Assembly: GCF_012933445.1 (NCBI RefSeq)
Contig: NZ_JABBNC010000003.1
Coordinates: 62,001 to 126,000 of the forward strand
DNA from: Actinoplanes sp. TBRC 11911
GTDB lineage: Bacteria; Actinomycetota; Actinomycetes; Mycobacteriales; Micromonosporaceae
Length of the DNA stretch: 64,000 nucleotides
Direction of reading: 5' to 3'
The translations under genes and the position numbers were made by a program. Of this stretch, positions 22,903 through 31,659 are shown piece by piece (position 1 is the stretch's first letter; each line of letters opens with the position of its first letter). Under the pieces are notes generated by a model. It had not been told where the DNA came from. It saw only the letters and a program-made list of their open reading frames with translations, and did no database searches.

Positions 22903-24876
22903 CTACCCACGGTGATTCGGAGCGCCTGCCAGCAGCTGGTTCAGCGCGGCCAGGAGCTGCTCGGTCTGGAACGGCTTGTGCAGCAGCGGGGCGTCGGCCG
23001 GCATCTCCTGGCCGCCGGGGGCGGGGCCGCTGGTGTAGCCGGACATGAACAGCACCGGCAGCGTGGGGCGGGTGCGGCGCAGCTCGGCGGCGAGCTGGGT
23101 GCCGGACATCCCGGGCATGATGACGTCCGTCAGCAAGGCGTCTAGCTGCAAGTCTTCCGCGGCGCACAGCTTCAGCGCCTCCTGCGGGTCGGGCGCCGCC
23201 CGTACGTGGAAGCCGGCCTTGGTGAGGATGCGGACGACGATGTCGCGTACGCCGGGCTCGTCCTCGACCACCAGGATGCGCCGGCCGCCGCCGTGTGTGG
23301 AGGCGCCCTTGGCCGCGAGAGGTGCGGCGGGAGAGGCGACCGCGGCGGCGGGCAGGCAGACACGCACGGTAGTGCCCCGGTCCACTCCGGACTCCAGGCT
23401 GATCGTGCCGCCGGCGTCGGTCACCACCCCGTACGCGGTCGCCAAGCCCAAGCCGGTGCCCTTGCCGCGGCCCTTGGTGGTGAAGAACGGCTCGAAGGCG
23501 CGCGCCGCCACCTCGGCCGGCATGCCGCTGCCGTTGTCGGTGATGGTCAGCGTCACGTACGGGCCGTCCACGCCGGTCTCGATCGTGAGCCGGCCCCCGT
23601 GCGGCATCGCGGCCCGCGAGTTCATCACCGCGTTCATCAGCACCTGTTCGAGCTTGGACCGGTCCATCACGATGGGTGGCAGGTCGAGGCTCAGCATGGT
23701 GGTGAGCTCGATGTCCTCGCCGAGCGTGCGGGCCAGCAGGCGTTGCATGTCGGCGGCCACCACGTTGAGGTCGAGCGTCTCGGGGCGCGACGGTTCCAGG
23801 CGGCTGAAGATGAGCAGCTGCCGGGTGAGTCCGCTGCCGCGCGCGGCCGCCTGTTCGATGGCCTGCGCGTCGGCGTGCAGCGAGCCGTGCGGTTCCAGCT
23901 CCTCGCTGAGCATCGCCGCGTACCCGGAGATGACCGCCAGGATGTTGTTGAAGTCGTGCGCGATCCCGCCGGCGAGCTGGCCGAGCGAGTCGAGACGTTC
24001 GGATTGGCGCAGTTGCTGTTCCATCTCGGCGCGGTCCTGTTCGGCGCGGACCCGCTCGGTGATGTCGCGCATGATGCCCTCGACGGCGCGGCCCTCGACC
24101 GCGCTGGCCCGCTGTTCGATCCACACCGGGCCGCCGCCGCGCCGGTGCCAGCGGATCGCGAGGGTGCCGGGTTGCGGCGACGACCAGGACTGTTCGAGCG
24201 CGCCCTGGTCGGCCGGGTCGACCAGCCGGAAGATCAGGCCGGGGTCCGCATAGAACTGTTCCGGCGGATATCCGGTGATCGACTCGACGGCGGGGCTGAG
24301 GTATTCGAAGCCGGGCGGGTCCAGCCGGTACCGGAAGATGACGTCGTGGGCGTGCTCGGCGAGCAACCGGAACCGCTCCTCGCTCTCCCGTAACGCCTCC
24401 TCCGCGCGCCGCCGGTGCCGCCGTTCCGCCGCCTCGTGCAGTTCGCGCTGCACCGCGGGGGCGAGCCGGGCGAGGCGGTCCTTGAGGACGAAGTCGCGGG
24501 CACCGGCGCGCATCATCGCGGCCGCGGTCTCCTCGCCGACCTGGCCGGACACGAGCAGCAGCGGAATGTCGGCGTCGTGCCGGCGTACCTGGTCGAGCGC
24601 ATCCTCGGCGCGCAGCCCGGGCATGTTGTAGTCGCAGATGACCACGTCGGGGGTGCGGGTGGCGAGCGCGTCGGCGAGGTCGGCGGCGGAGTCGGCTCGC
24701 GCGTAGGTGACCGGCAGCCCGGCCCGGGTGAGACGGCGGATGATCAGCACGGCGTCGTCGTCGTTGTCGTCGACCACGAGCACGTGCACCTCGGCCGCCG
24801 ACGAAGCCGCCGACGAAGCCGCTTGCGAAGCCGCCTGCGAAGCCGCCGGAGAAGACGCCGCCGGAGAAGTGGTCAT
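22903..24876 (-). CDS. hybrid sensor kinase: receiver - PAS - histidine kinase - receiver
   Basis: A 657-residue soluble protein. An N-terminal Ala/Ser repeat (AASQAASQAASSAASSAA) leads to a receiver with phospho-acceptor Asp82 (VVICDYNMPG), a PAS domain (about 168-280, ending DITERVRAEQ), a HisKA H-box with His307 (GGIAHDFNNIL), an HATPase domain (DNGSGMP, GKGTGLGLATAYG) and a C-terminal receiver (LLTDVIMPGMSG). Such kinases can pass phosphate internally. Its ATG overlaps the stop of the upstream response-regulator gene as ATGA, so the three signalling genes are co-translated. Confidence 0.92.
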   Translation of the reverse strand: MTTSPAASSPAASQAASQAASSAASSAAEVHVLVVDDNDDDAVLIIRRLTRAGLPVTYARADSAADLADALATRTPDVVICDYNMPGLRAEDALDQVRRHDADIPLLLVSGQVGEETAAAMMRAGARDFVLKDRLARLAPAVQRELHEAAERRHRRRAEEALRESEERFRLLAEHAHDVIFRYRLDPPGFEYLSPAVESITGYPPEQFYADPGLIFRLVDPADQGALEQSWSSPQPGTLAIRWHRRGGGPVWIEQRASAVEGRAVEGIMRDITERVRAEQDRAEMEQQLRQSERLDSLGQLAGGIAHDFNNILAVISGYAAMLSEELEPHGSLHADAQAIEQAAARGSGLTRQLLIFSRLEPSRPETLDLNVVAADMQRLLARTLGEDIELTTMLSLDLPPIVMDRSKLEQVLMNAVMNSRAAMPHGGRLTIETGVDGPYVTLTITDNGSGMPAEVAARAFEPFFTTKGRGKGTGLGLATAYGVVTDAGGTISLESGVDRGTTVRVCLPAAAVASPAAPLAAKGASTHGGGRRILVVEDEPGVRDIVVRILTKAGFHVRAAPDPQEALKLCAAEDLQLDALLTDVIMPGMSGTQLAAELRRTRPTLPVLFMSGYTSGPAPGGQEMPADAPLLHKPFQTEQLLAALNQLLAGAPNHRG

Positions 24877-25295
24877 CGCGCACCGGCCGGGATCAGCAAC
24901 CAGTACACGCCCAACGCGTTCACCGCCGCCACGAACTCCTCGAACACCACCGGCTTTCGTACGAAGCTGTTCGCGCCCAGCCGATAACTGGTGACAATGT
25001 CGCGCTCCTCATTGGACGTGGTCAGCACGACAACCGGGAGGTGGCAGGTGCGTTCGTCGTCGCGGATCCGGCGCAGCACCTCCAGACCGTCGACCTTGGG
25101 CAGCTTCACGTCGAGCAGCACCAGCGCGGGATGCAGCCCCTCGGATCCGTCCTCGGGCAGCAGGTGAGCGAGCGCCTCGGCACCGTCGGAGGCGACCACG
25201 ATCGCGTTTCGGATGTGGTTCTTCTTGAAGGCCCGCCGAGTGAGCAGCACGTCGTCGGGGCTGTCCTCGACCAGCAGGATCGGCCTGTCGCTCAT
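24873..25295 (-). CDS. single-domain response regulator (Rcp1/CheY-like)
   Basis: A 140-residue receiver domain alone. Acidic pocket VEDSPDD (about 9-15), phospho-acceptor Asp62 in LVLLDVKLPKVDG, conserved Thr in VVVLTTSNEERD and Lys in SFVRKPV. The sequence type is that of Rcp1-like regulators that pair with PAS- or phytochrome-type kinases. It carries no output domain, so it probably relays phosphate between the kinase encoded upstream and the hybrid kinase encoded downstream; both junctions are ATGA overlaps. Confidence 0.93.
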   Translation of the reverse strand: MSDRPILLVEDSPDDVLLTRRAFKKNHIRNAIVVASDGAEALAHLLPEDGSEGLHPALVLLDVKLPKVDGLEVLRRIRDDERTCHLPVVVLTTSNEERDIVTSYRLGANSFVRKPVVFEEFVAAVNALGVYWLLIPAGAR

Positions 25296-26458
25296 CGGAT
25301 CTCCCAGTCGGCCGGGGACGGGGTCAGGCTGAACAGGAAGGTGGCGCCCTCGCCGGGCACGCCGTCGGCGCGGATCTGACCGCCGTGCCGGGTGATGATG
25401 CGGTGCACGATCGCGAGGCCGATCCCGGAGCCTTCAAACTCGCTCGCCGCGTGCAGTCGCTGGAACGGATCAAACATTTTACTGGCATATTTCATGTCAA
25501 AACCGGCACCGTTATCCCGTACGGAAAAAATCTCGACGCCGTCGCGCACCAGCGATCCGACCTCGACCGTCGCGTCCGAGCGATGCCCGGTGAATTTGAA
25601 CGCGTTACCGAGCAGGTTCTGCAGCACGAGACGGATCAGGTGCGGATCGCCCTGGGTGCTGAGCCCGTCCGGGATGCGGAACTCGACCGTACGGCCGGGC
25701 TCGGTGGTGGCCAGCTCGTGCGCGACCTCGCGGGCCAGAGCGCTCAGATCGGTGTGCTCGCGCCGCAGTTGCGAACGGGTGGCCCGGGACAGATGCAGCA
25801 GGTCGTCGATCATCTGGGCCATCCGCCCGACGTTGGCCTGGATGCGCCGCAGATAGCCCTGCGCGTCCTCGTCGAGCTCCTCCGCGTAGTCCTCCAGCAG
25901 CACCTGGCTGAAGCCTTCGAGCGAACGCAGCGGGGCGCGCAGATCGTGCGAGACCGAATAGGCGAACGCGTCCAGCTCACGCGTCGACGCCTCCAGCTCG
26001 GCGGTGCGCTGCCGGACCCGCATCTCGAGCTCGTCGTTGAGCCGGCGCACCTCCTCCTCCGCGCGCTTGCGCTCGGTGATATCGGTCGAGATGCCACAGA
26101 CCGCGTACGCCCGTCCGACCTCATCATGCAGCGGAAACTTGACGGTCACGTACGTGTGCAAGCCGTCCTCGCCGGGCGCCTCCTCCTCCACCTGTACGGG
26201 CACACCGCGCGCGATCGCCTCGAGGTCGTTGTGCCGGAACTCGTCCGCGATCGGCCGCGGGAAGAGATCATGGTCGGTGAGCCCCACGATGTCCTCGCGA
26301 CGCAGCCGGAACAGCCGCTCGTACTCGTGGTTGACCAGCAGGTAACGGCCGTCGGCGTCGCGCATGTAGATCACCGCGGAGGTGTGGTCGATGAGCGCCA
26401 TCAGCTGCTCGTGACCGACCTCGACGCGGGGTCGGCCGCCCGCCGTCCCGGTGCTCAT
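25292..26458 (-). CDS. PAS-domain sensor histidine kinase
   Basis: A 388-residue soluble kinase. One PAS domain (about 15-130: LIDHTSAVIYMRDADGRYLL, ending CGISTDITERKRAEEE), a coiled coil (ELEMRVRQRTAELEASTREL), a HisKA H-box with His171 (YSVSHDLRAPLRSLEGF) and an HATPase domain (NLLGNAFKFTG, DNGAGFDM, FEGSGIGLAIVHRIITRHGG). It has no membrane segment, so it senses a cytoplasmic signal. It is the first gene of the three-gene operon and its stop overlaps the response-regulator start. Confidence 0.92.
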   Translation of the reverse strand: MSTGTAGGRPRVEVGHEQLMALIDHTSAVIYMRDADGRYLLVNHEYERLFRLRREDIVGLTDHDLFPRPIADEFRHNDLEAIARGVPVQVEEEAPGEDGLHTYVTVKFPLHDEVGRAYAVCGISTDITERKRAEEEVRRLNDELEMRVRQRTAELEASTRELDAFAYSVSHDLRAPLRSLEGFSQVLLEDYAEELDEDAQGYLRRIQANVGRMAQMIDDLLHLSRATRSQLRREHTDLSALAREVAHELATTEPGRTVEFRIPDGLSTQGDPHLIRLVLQNLLGNAFKFTGHRSDATVEVGSLVRDGVEIFSVRDNGAGFDMKYASKMFDPFQRLHAASEFEGSGIGLAIVHRIITRHGGQIRADGVPGEGATFLFSLTPSPADWEIR

Positions 26459-26488
26459 CGCGCCCTCATCGCCGCTCCCCCGCCCACG

Positions 26489-27793
26489 TCAGCCCACCAG
26501 GGCGACCGAGATCAGCTCAGGATGCGACCGTACGCCGTCGCAGCGGTTGATTTGGGGGAAATCGGCCACTACGGCGCGCAGCGGGGCCAGCGGGTGGTCC
26601 TGGCGCGCCCGGGTCAGCCGCTCCAGGTACGTCTCGTTCATGCCGGTGGTACCGGACCGGTTGGACACCAGCCGCCGGTCGCCGGCACCCGCCTCGTCGC
26701 GTCGCCGCTGCGGCTTGAACAGGAACTTCTTGCTCAGCATCAGATGCGCACCGGCCGCTCGGGCGTGCGCGGTGAGCAACCGGTACCAGTCCGCCAGGGC
26801 GGGGTCCTCGCCGAGCAGCTGGCGCAGCCGCGCGGGCGGGGCGGCACGGAGCTCGCCCGGGTCGATGCCGAGCCCGGTGAGCAGGCGAAACGGCAGCGTG
26901 TCCCGGGCCATCAGGTCCTCGATGGTCGTGCGTTCCCGGGACAGCAGCGCGGGGAAGAGCCGGCGCACGTTGTGCTCGTAGCCGGGGATGGCGATGCCGA
27001 GCAGGAAGTCCCGTTTGAGCGCCTCCGGGTCGAGCGCGCCGCTGGGCGGGATGTCGCCGACGGTCCAGTGCACCGCGAACTGCCGGAACACGTCCATGAA
27101 CTGCTCCGGCGGCATGCTGCGCTCGGGCGGCAACACGGCGAAGTCGAGAAACAGCTTGCGGAGCGCCATCATCAGGTCGGCGGCGAGGCGTACGCGGCAA
27201 ACGGCATGCTCACCCACCAGGCCGGCGCCGTCGTGGGTGAGGGGTTCGAGCACCTCGTTGACCGCGAGCTCGATCGCCTCACCCTGCTTGACCAGCACAA
27301 AGAAGCGTTCCTCGCCGGACGTTCCGGTGTAGCTGCGGACGTGGCGGTCGTCGAAGACGCCGGGCAGGACGGACAGCACCTCGTCGCCGCGCCGCACCTC
27401 GATGGTGCCGACGTTCCAGCGGACCAGCGACGCGTAGCTGTCCCGCCCGTAGTGGCCGTCGCCGGTGTGCTCGGCGAGCGCCGCGAAGTAGTGCCGGAAC
27501 GGGATCTCGTCGCTACCGGCCGGTAATCCGTCGAAGGCGCGTTCCGGCAGCTCTTTCCCGCCGGGCGTCCATTCCTGGTAGTGCCGGGCCACCGAGGCGC
27601 CCAGGAAGCCCAGGCGGACCACGAGCCGGCGGGCCTCGTCCCGGCTGAGCCGGGTGATCGACGGGAGCCGGGGAAGCAGCACCTCACGGGCTTGTCCGGC
27701 GAGGGATCCGGGCGGGATAGCGCCATCGAGAATCGCCTGGTTAAGCCGGGGAAGTTCCGCATCGACCCATTCGTCCACCTGGCGCAGAAGCAA
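26489..27793 (-). CDS. conserved hypothetical, possibly indoleamine-dioxygenase/PrnB (DUF1864)-like
   Basis: A 434-residue, mostly helical soluble protein. Segments such as VRSYTGTSGEERFFVLVKQG, AADLMMALRKLFLDFAVLPP, IPGYEHNVRRLFPALLSRER and SNRSGTTGMNETYLERLTRA recall the all-helical IDO/PrnB haem-protein group, but this is a weak impression without a search. No other enzyme motif is obvious. Start is uncertain: a TTG at 27793 follows a GAAGGTGGTGG stretch, while a GTG at 27778 lacks a ribosome binding site. It precedes the phosphorelay operon on the same strand with 30 bases between. Confidence 0.6.
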   Translation of the reverse strand: MLLRQVDEWVDAELPRLNQAILDGAIPPGSLAGQAREVLLPRLPSITRLSRDEARRLVVRLGFLGASVARHYQEWTPGGKELPERAFDGLPAGSDEIPFRHYFAALAEHTGDGHYGRDSYASLVRWNVGTIEVRRGDEVLSVLPGVFDDRHVRSYTGTSGEERFFVLVKQGEAIELAVNEVLEPLTHDGAGLVGEHAVCRVRLAADLMMALRKLFLDFAVLPPERSMPPEQFMDVFRQFAVHWTVGDIPPSGALDPEALKRDFLLGIAIPGYEHNVRRLFPALLSRERTTIEDLMARDTLPFRLLTGLGIDPGELRAAPPARLRQLLGEDPALADWYRLLTAHARAAGAHLMLSKKFLFKPQRRRDEAGAGDRRLVSNRSGTTGMNETYLERLTRARQDHPLAPLRAVVADFPQINRCDGVRSHPELISVALVG

Positions 27794-27992
27794 CAGTCCA
27801 CCACCTTCGCAGGCTTTCCGGTCCTGTCGGCGGCTATAACGATTTTCTTAGCGGGCCGGGCGCCCGGTGTTGAGATGGTCGCCCCAGTTGCCATGCCTCG
27901 TCCGGCGCGTCCGATAAACAGCGTCGTCGGGGGGTGGTTCCTTTTTGTACGCCGGTGCGCAAATATGAAGATCTGAATATCGACGCATCTGG

Positions 27993-29822
27993 ATGGCGAC
28001 CATGCTCGAACAGTTCCGGATCGTGACCGACCCCGTCGGCGACTCGGTGGGCGTCTCGGCGATCTTCGCGGTTCTCCCCCTGCTCACCCTCTTCCTCCTG
28101 CTCGGCGTCCTGCGCATGAGAGCGTGGCTCGCCGGCGTGATTTCCCTGGTGGTCGCCCTGGTGGTGGCGATCGTCGTGTATTCGATGCCGGTCGGGCAGG
28201 CCCTGCTGTCGGCGAGCGAGGGCGCCGCGTTCGGCTTCTTCCCGATCCTGTGGATCGTCATCAACGCGATCTGGGTCTACAACCTGACCGTCGTGAGCGG
28301 TCATTTCGACGTGCTGCGCCGATCGATGGAACGGGTCAGCCCGGACATGCGGATCCAGGCGGTCATCGTCGCCTTCTGCTTCGGTGCGCTGCTGGAGGCT
28401 CTGGCCGGATTCGGTACGCCGGTGGCGGTCACCGTGGTGATGCTGATGGCGCTCGGTTTCCGGCCGATCAAAGCCGCCGCCGTGGCACTGATCGCGAACA
28501 CCGCGCCGGTCGCGTTCGGAGCGTTGGCCACGCCGATCGTGACGCTGGGCACGGTCGCGTCGGGTGCCGGTGACGATCCGCGATTGAACACGGACACGCT
28601 CGGTGCGATGGTCGGCCGGCAGACACCCGTACTCGCGGTGATCGTGCCGTTGGTGCTGGTCTTCGTGATCGACGGGCGTCGCGGGGTGCGGCAGACGTGG
28701 CCGGCCGCGGTGGTGGCCGGGTTCATCTTCGCGGTGGCGCAGTTCATCGCGTCGAACTACATCTCGGTGCCGTTGACCGACATCGTGGCGTCGCTGGTGT
28801 CGGCCGCGGCGGTCGTGCTGTTGTTGCGGGTGTGGCGGCCGTCGGCTTCGCCGGATCTGGCCGCGCCACCATCGGAAGCTCCAGCGTCCGCCGGCTGGTC
28901 GTCGGCGCCGTCCGACACGTCCGGGCCGCCCGGGGCGTCCGGGCCGTCCGGGGCGTCCGGGCCGTCCGGCTCTTCTCCCGGGTCCGCGCCGCGGGAGCCC
29001 GTCGCGGCCGGTGGCGGCCGTGGCCGTGGCGGTGGCCGGGTCGCCGTCGTCGAGCACCGGGATCCGCCGGCCGAGGTGGTGCGCGCCTACGCCCCGTACC
29101 TGATCATCATCGCCATCTTCTCGATCGCGAACATCGGGGCGGTCAAGGACGCGCTCGCCTCCTCGCCGTGGACGGTGACGTTCCATTGGCCGGGGCTGGA
29201 CGTGCTGGGCGCCAACGGCAAGCCGCTGTCGTCGACGACGTTCGCGCTCGGGTGGCTGCCCGCGGCCGGAACCCTGATGATCCTGGCCGGCATTCTCACC
29301 GCGATCGTGTTGCGGATCCGGCCACGGGCGGCGCTACGGGCGTACCGGAAAACGTATGTGGATCTGCGCTATGCGATCGTCACGGTGATGGCGGTGCTGG
29401 CGTTGGCGTACGTGCTGAACCAATCGGGCCAGACCAATACGTTGGGCGAGTTCCTGGCACAGGCCGGTGGATTCTTCGTGTTCCTCTCCCCGATTCTCGG
29501 ATGGATCGGCGTGGCGGTGACCGGCTCGGACACGTCGGCCAATGCGCTGTTCGGGGCGTTGCAGGTGCAGACGGCCACAAAGGCGGGTCTCGATCCGCTG
29601 TTGCTGGCGGCGGCGAACTCGTCCGGTGGCGTACTGGGGAAGATGATCAGTCCGCAGAATCTGGCGATCGCGGCGTCCGCGGTGGGCATGGCCGGCAAGG
29701 AGGGCGACATCTTCCGGCGGGTGGTCGGGTGGAGCCTGCTCCTGCTACTCATCATGTGTGTGCTGGTGGCGCTGCAGGGCACGCCGGTTCTGGATTGGAT
29801 GATCCCCACGTCCGCTCGTTGA
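27993..29822 (+). CDS. lctP: L-lactate permease (LctP family)
   Basis: A 609-residue transporter with about 12 hydrophobic segments. Family signatures include EGAAFGFFPILWIVINAIWV, ALLEALAGFGTPVAVTVVML and near the end GSDTSANALFGALQVQTA with NSSGGVLGKMISPQNLAIAA. LctP proteins import lactate and glycolate with protons. A long cytoplasmic loop (about 288-365) contains a Gly/Pro/Ser collagen-like repeat (PPGASGPSGASGPSGSSPG) encoded by GGGGCGTCCGGGCCGTCC repeats; this insertion is unusual for the family. No lactate dehydrogenase genes are adjacent. Confidence 0.9.
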   Translation: MATMLEQFRIVTDPVGDSVGVSAIFAVLPLLTLFLLLGVLRMRAWLAGVISLVVALVVAIVVYSMPVGQALLSASEGAAFGFFPILWIVINAIWVYNLTVVSGHFDVLRRSMERVSPDMRIQAVIVAFCFGALLEALAGFGTPVAVTVVMLMALGFRPIKAAAVALIANTAPVAFGALATPIVTLGTVASGAGDDPRLNTDTLGAMVGRQTPVLAVIVPLVLVFVIDGRRGVRQTWPAAVVAGFIFAVAQFIASNYISVPLTDIVASLVSAAAVVLLLRVWRPSASPDLAAPPSEAPASAGWSSAPSDTSGPPGASGPSGASGPSGSSPGSAPREPVAAGGGRGRGGGRVAVVEHRDPPAEVVRAYAPYLIIIAIFSIANIGAVKDALASSPWTVTFHWPGLDVLGANGKPLSSTTFALGWLPAAGTLMILAGILTAIVLRIRPRAALRAYRKTYVDLRYAIVTVMAVLALAYVLNQSGQTNTLGEFLAQAGGFFVFLSPILGWIGVAVTGSDTSANALFGALQVQTATKAGLDPLLLAAANSSGGVLGKMISPQNLAIAASAVGMAGKEGDIFRRVVGWSLLLLLIMCVLVALQGTPVLDWMIPTSAR

Positions 29823-29950
29823 CATTGATTCACGCCGATGCGAGGGTACGGCTATTCCGGCGCGGCGGGCGGTAATCCGGCTCGTCGCGCCGTCATCTCG
29901 GCGGTGGGTCCCCTCGACCGGCTGCTCGCCGCCCGGCAGAAGGGATCGTC

Positions 29951-30775
29951 ATGCGTTTTCGTCGGGCATTGGCGGCCGTCGGCACCGCGATCGCGGCCGT
30001 CACCGCCGTCCTCGTCGGGCCGGCTCCCGCCCAGGCAGCCGTCACACCCACCCTCGCCAACACCATCGCGCTGAGCAATTGCTCGGCGTCGCTGGTGCGT
30101 TATGCGAGCTCGGTCAGTTCGGACCGGGCCATGATGCTCACCAATGGGCACTGCTACGAGGGTGGATTCCTCTCCGCCGGGCAGGTGCTGCAGAACCGTA
30201 CGAGCAGCCGGTCGGGCACGCTTCTCAACAGTGCCGGGCGAGCGGTCACGACGGTGCGGGCCGACCGCGTCCTGTACGCGACGATGACCGGCACGGACGT
30301 GACCCTTTACCGATTGACCAGCACCTATTCGACGTTGCAGAGCCAGTACGGTGCGGTGGCGTACACCTTGTCGGCCGCCCATCCGGCGAACGGCGCGACG
30401 ATCGGCATCCCGTCGGGCTACTGGAAACGCATCTGGAACTGCAAGATTGACGGCTTCGTCGGCACGCTGCGCGAGGACGTGTGGACCTGGCACGACTCGC
30501 TCCGCTACGACGTGAACTGCGACACGATCCACGGCACGTCCGGCTCACCCATTGTGGACACCGCGACGGGCCAGATCGTCGGCATCAACAACACGGGCAA
30601 CGACAACGGCCAGATGTGCACGCTGAACAACCCGTGCGAGGTGAACGCGAACGGCACGACGACGGCGCATCAGGGGCAGAGTTACGGCCAGGAGACGTAC
30701 TGGTTCAACACGTGCCTGACCAGCACGCGAACGATCGACCTGAATAAGTCGGGCTGCCTGCTGACGAGGCCGTAG
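29951..30775 (+). CDS. secreted trypsin-like serine protease
   Basis: A 274-residue S1-fold protease with a Sec signal peptide (1-29, ending AQA). Catalytic residues are visible as His67 (MLTNGHCYEG), Asp116 (GTDVTLYRL) and Ser197 (HGTSGSPIVD); cysteines flank the active site and the C-terminus. AAGGGA precedes the ATG. No long propeptide is seen. It should act outside the cell; specificity is unknown. A hairpin terminator follows. Confidence 0.9.
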   Translation: MRFRRALAAVGTAIAAVTAVLVGPAPAQAAVTPTLANTIALSNCSASLVRYASSVSSDRAMMLTNGHCYEGGFLSAGQVLQNRTSSRSGTLLNSAGRAVTTVRADRVLYATMTGTDVTLYRLTSTYSTLQSQYGAVAYTLSAAHPANGATIGIPSGYWKRIWNCKIDGFVGTLREDVWTWHDSLRYDVNCDTIHGTSGSPIVDTATGQIVGINNTGNDNGQMCTLNNPCEVNANGTTTAHQGQSYGQETYWFNTCLTSTRTIDLNKSGCLLTRP

Positions 30776-30789
30776 CCACCCGCCCAGAC

Positions 30790-30818
30790 CCGCCGGCCGG
30801 ACTAACTTCGGCCGGCGG
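30790..30818 (+). terminator. 10-bp hairpin after the serine protease gene
   Basis: CCGCCGGCCG (30790-30799) pairs with CGGCCGGCGG (30809-30818) around a 9-base AT-rich loop, 15 bases after the stop and before the toxin-antitoxin promoter. Confidence 0.7.
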
Positions 30819-30833
30819 TCCAGCACTCGGAAC

Positions 30834-30851
30834 GTTTAGCATATGCTAAAC
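30834..30851. promoter_or_regulatory. perfect 18-bp palindrome, probable toxin-antitoxin operator
   Basis: GTTTAGCATATGCTAAAC is fully self-complementary and ends 7 bases before the toxin ATG. XRE-type antitoxins bind such palindromes to repress their own operon, and its TTTAGCAT/ATGCTAAA core is a rare AT-rich island here. Transcription probably starts inside or just after it. Confidence 0.7.
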
Positions 30852-30858
30852 TCGCCCG

Positions 30859-31221
30859 ATGCCACGCGATGAATGGGACATCTACGTCGTCGACGAGGTC
30901 CGCGACTGGATCGGCAGGCTCGACCCAGCGACTCGCGTCCGCATCGCCCAGGCCATCGACCTGCTGGCCGAGGCCGGCCCGGGCCTCGGTCGGCCGCTGG
31001 TCGACTCGATCCGCGGCTCTTCAATCGCCAACCTGAAGGAGCTGCGCCCCGGCACCGTGCGCATCCTGTTCGCCTTCGACCCCTGGCGTGCAAGCATTCT
31101 GTTGGTCATTGGCGACAAAGCTGAGTTGTGGAACAAGTGGTATGAGGAAGCCATCCCCCTGGCCGAACACCGGTACCAGACCTATCTGAAAGAACGCGCC
31201 GAGGAGGAGGGCACGCTATGA
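30859..31221 (+). CDS. type II toxin, RelE/HigB (Gp49-like) family
   Basis: A 120-residue protein of the RelE/ParE fold: EVRDWIGRLDPATRVRIAQA at the start, then GSSIANLKELRPGTVRILFA, ASILLVIGDKAELWNKWYEE and HRYQTYLKERAEEEG. This is the pattern of phage Gp49/HigB-like mRNA interferases, where toxin precedes antitoxin. The stop overlaps the antitoxin ATG as ATGA. The order toxin-first and an XRE partner support a HigBA assignment. Activity is inferred from family. Confidence 0.88.
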   Translation: MPRDEWDIYVVDEVRDWIGRLDPATRVRIAQAIDLLAEAGPGLGRPLVDSIRGSSIANLKELRPGTVRILFAFDPWRASILLVIGDKAELWNKWYEEAIPLAEHRYQTYLKERAEEEGTL

Positions 31222-31535
31222 GCGGCTACACGCGTTGGAGCGACATCCGCAGCGCCTACGTCGAGGAAGCCGGGGGCGAAGAGGCCTTCGAGGCCGGCAA
31301 GCAGGAACTGCTCGCCACGGTGGTGGGGCACCGCCTCTCGCAGATCCGCCGCGACCGCGGACTGACCCAGCAGCAGGTCGCCGACCGTATGGGCGTCACC
31401 AAAGGCCGCATCTCGCAGATTGAGCAGGGCAAGATTTCCGGGCAGGACGTGCTCGCCCGCTACGCCGCCGCCCTCGGCGGACGGCTGCACCAGGCGATCT
31501 ACTTCGACGATGGGAACATCGCCGCTATCGCGTAG
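31218..31535 (+). CDS. XRE-family antitoxin, HigA type
   Basis: A 105-residue protein. The N-terminal part (SDIRSAYVEEAGGEEAFEAG) resembles the toxin-binding segment of HigA-like antitoxins. The HTH is HRLSQIRRDRGLTQQQVADR with GVTKGRISQIEQGKISGQDV, a textbook XRE motif. A short C-terminal segment (RLHQAIYFDDGNIAAIA) follows. It should neutralise the overlapping HigB-like toxin and repress the operon through the palindrome at 30834. Confidence 0.9.
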   Translation: MSGYTRWSDIRSAYVEEAGGEEAFEAGKQELLATVVGHRLSQIRRDRGLTQQQVADRMGVTKGRISQIEQGKISGQDVLARYAAALGGRLHQAIYFDDGNIAAIA

Positions 31536-31659
31536 CCGTTCGCTAGCTGTCGCGGCGGGTCAGGTGGGCCTCCACATGCGCATGCCCGTTGGATGAAGCT
31601 TCAATGATCGGACCGGAGAAGTTCGTCTGTGCGTCATTCTCGCGGCAAACGATCGCCGC

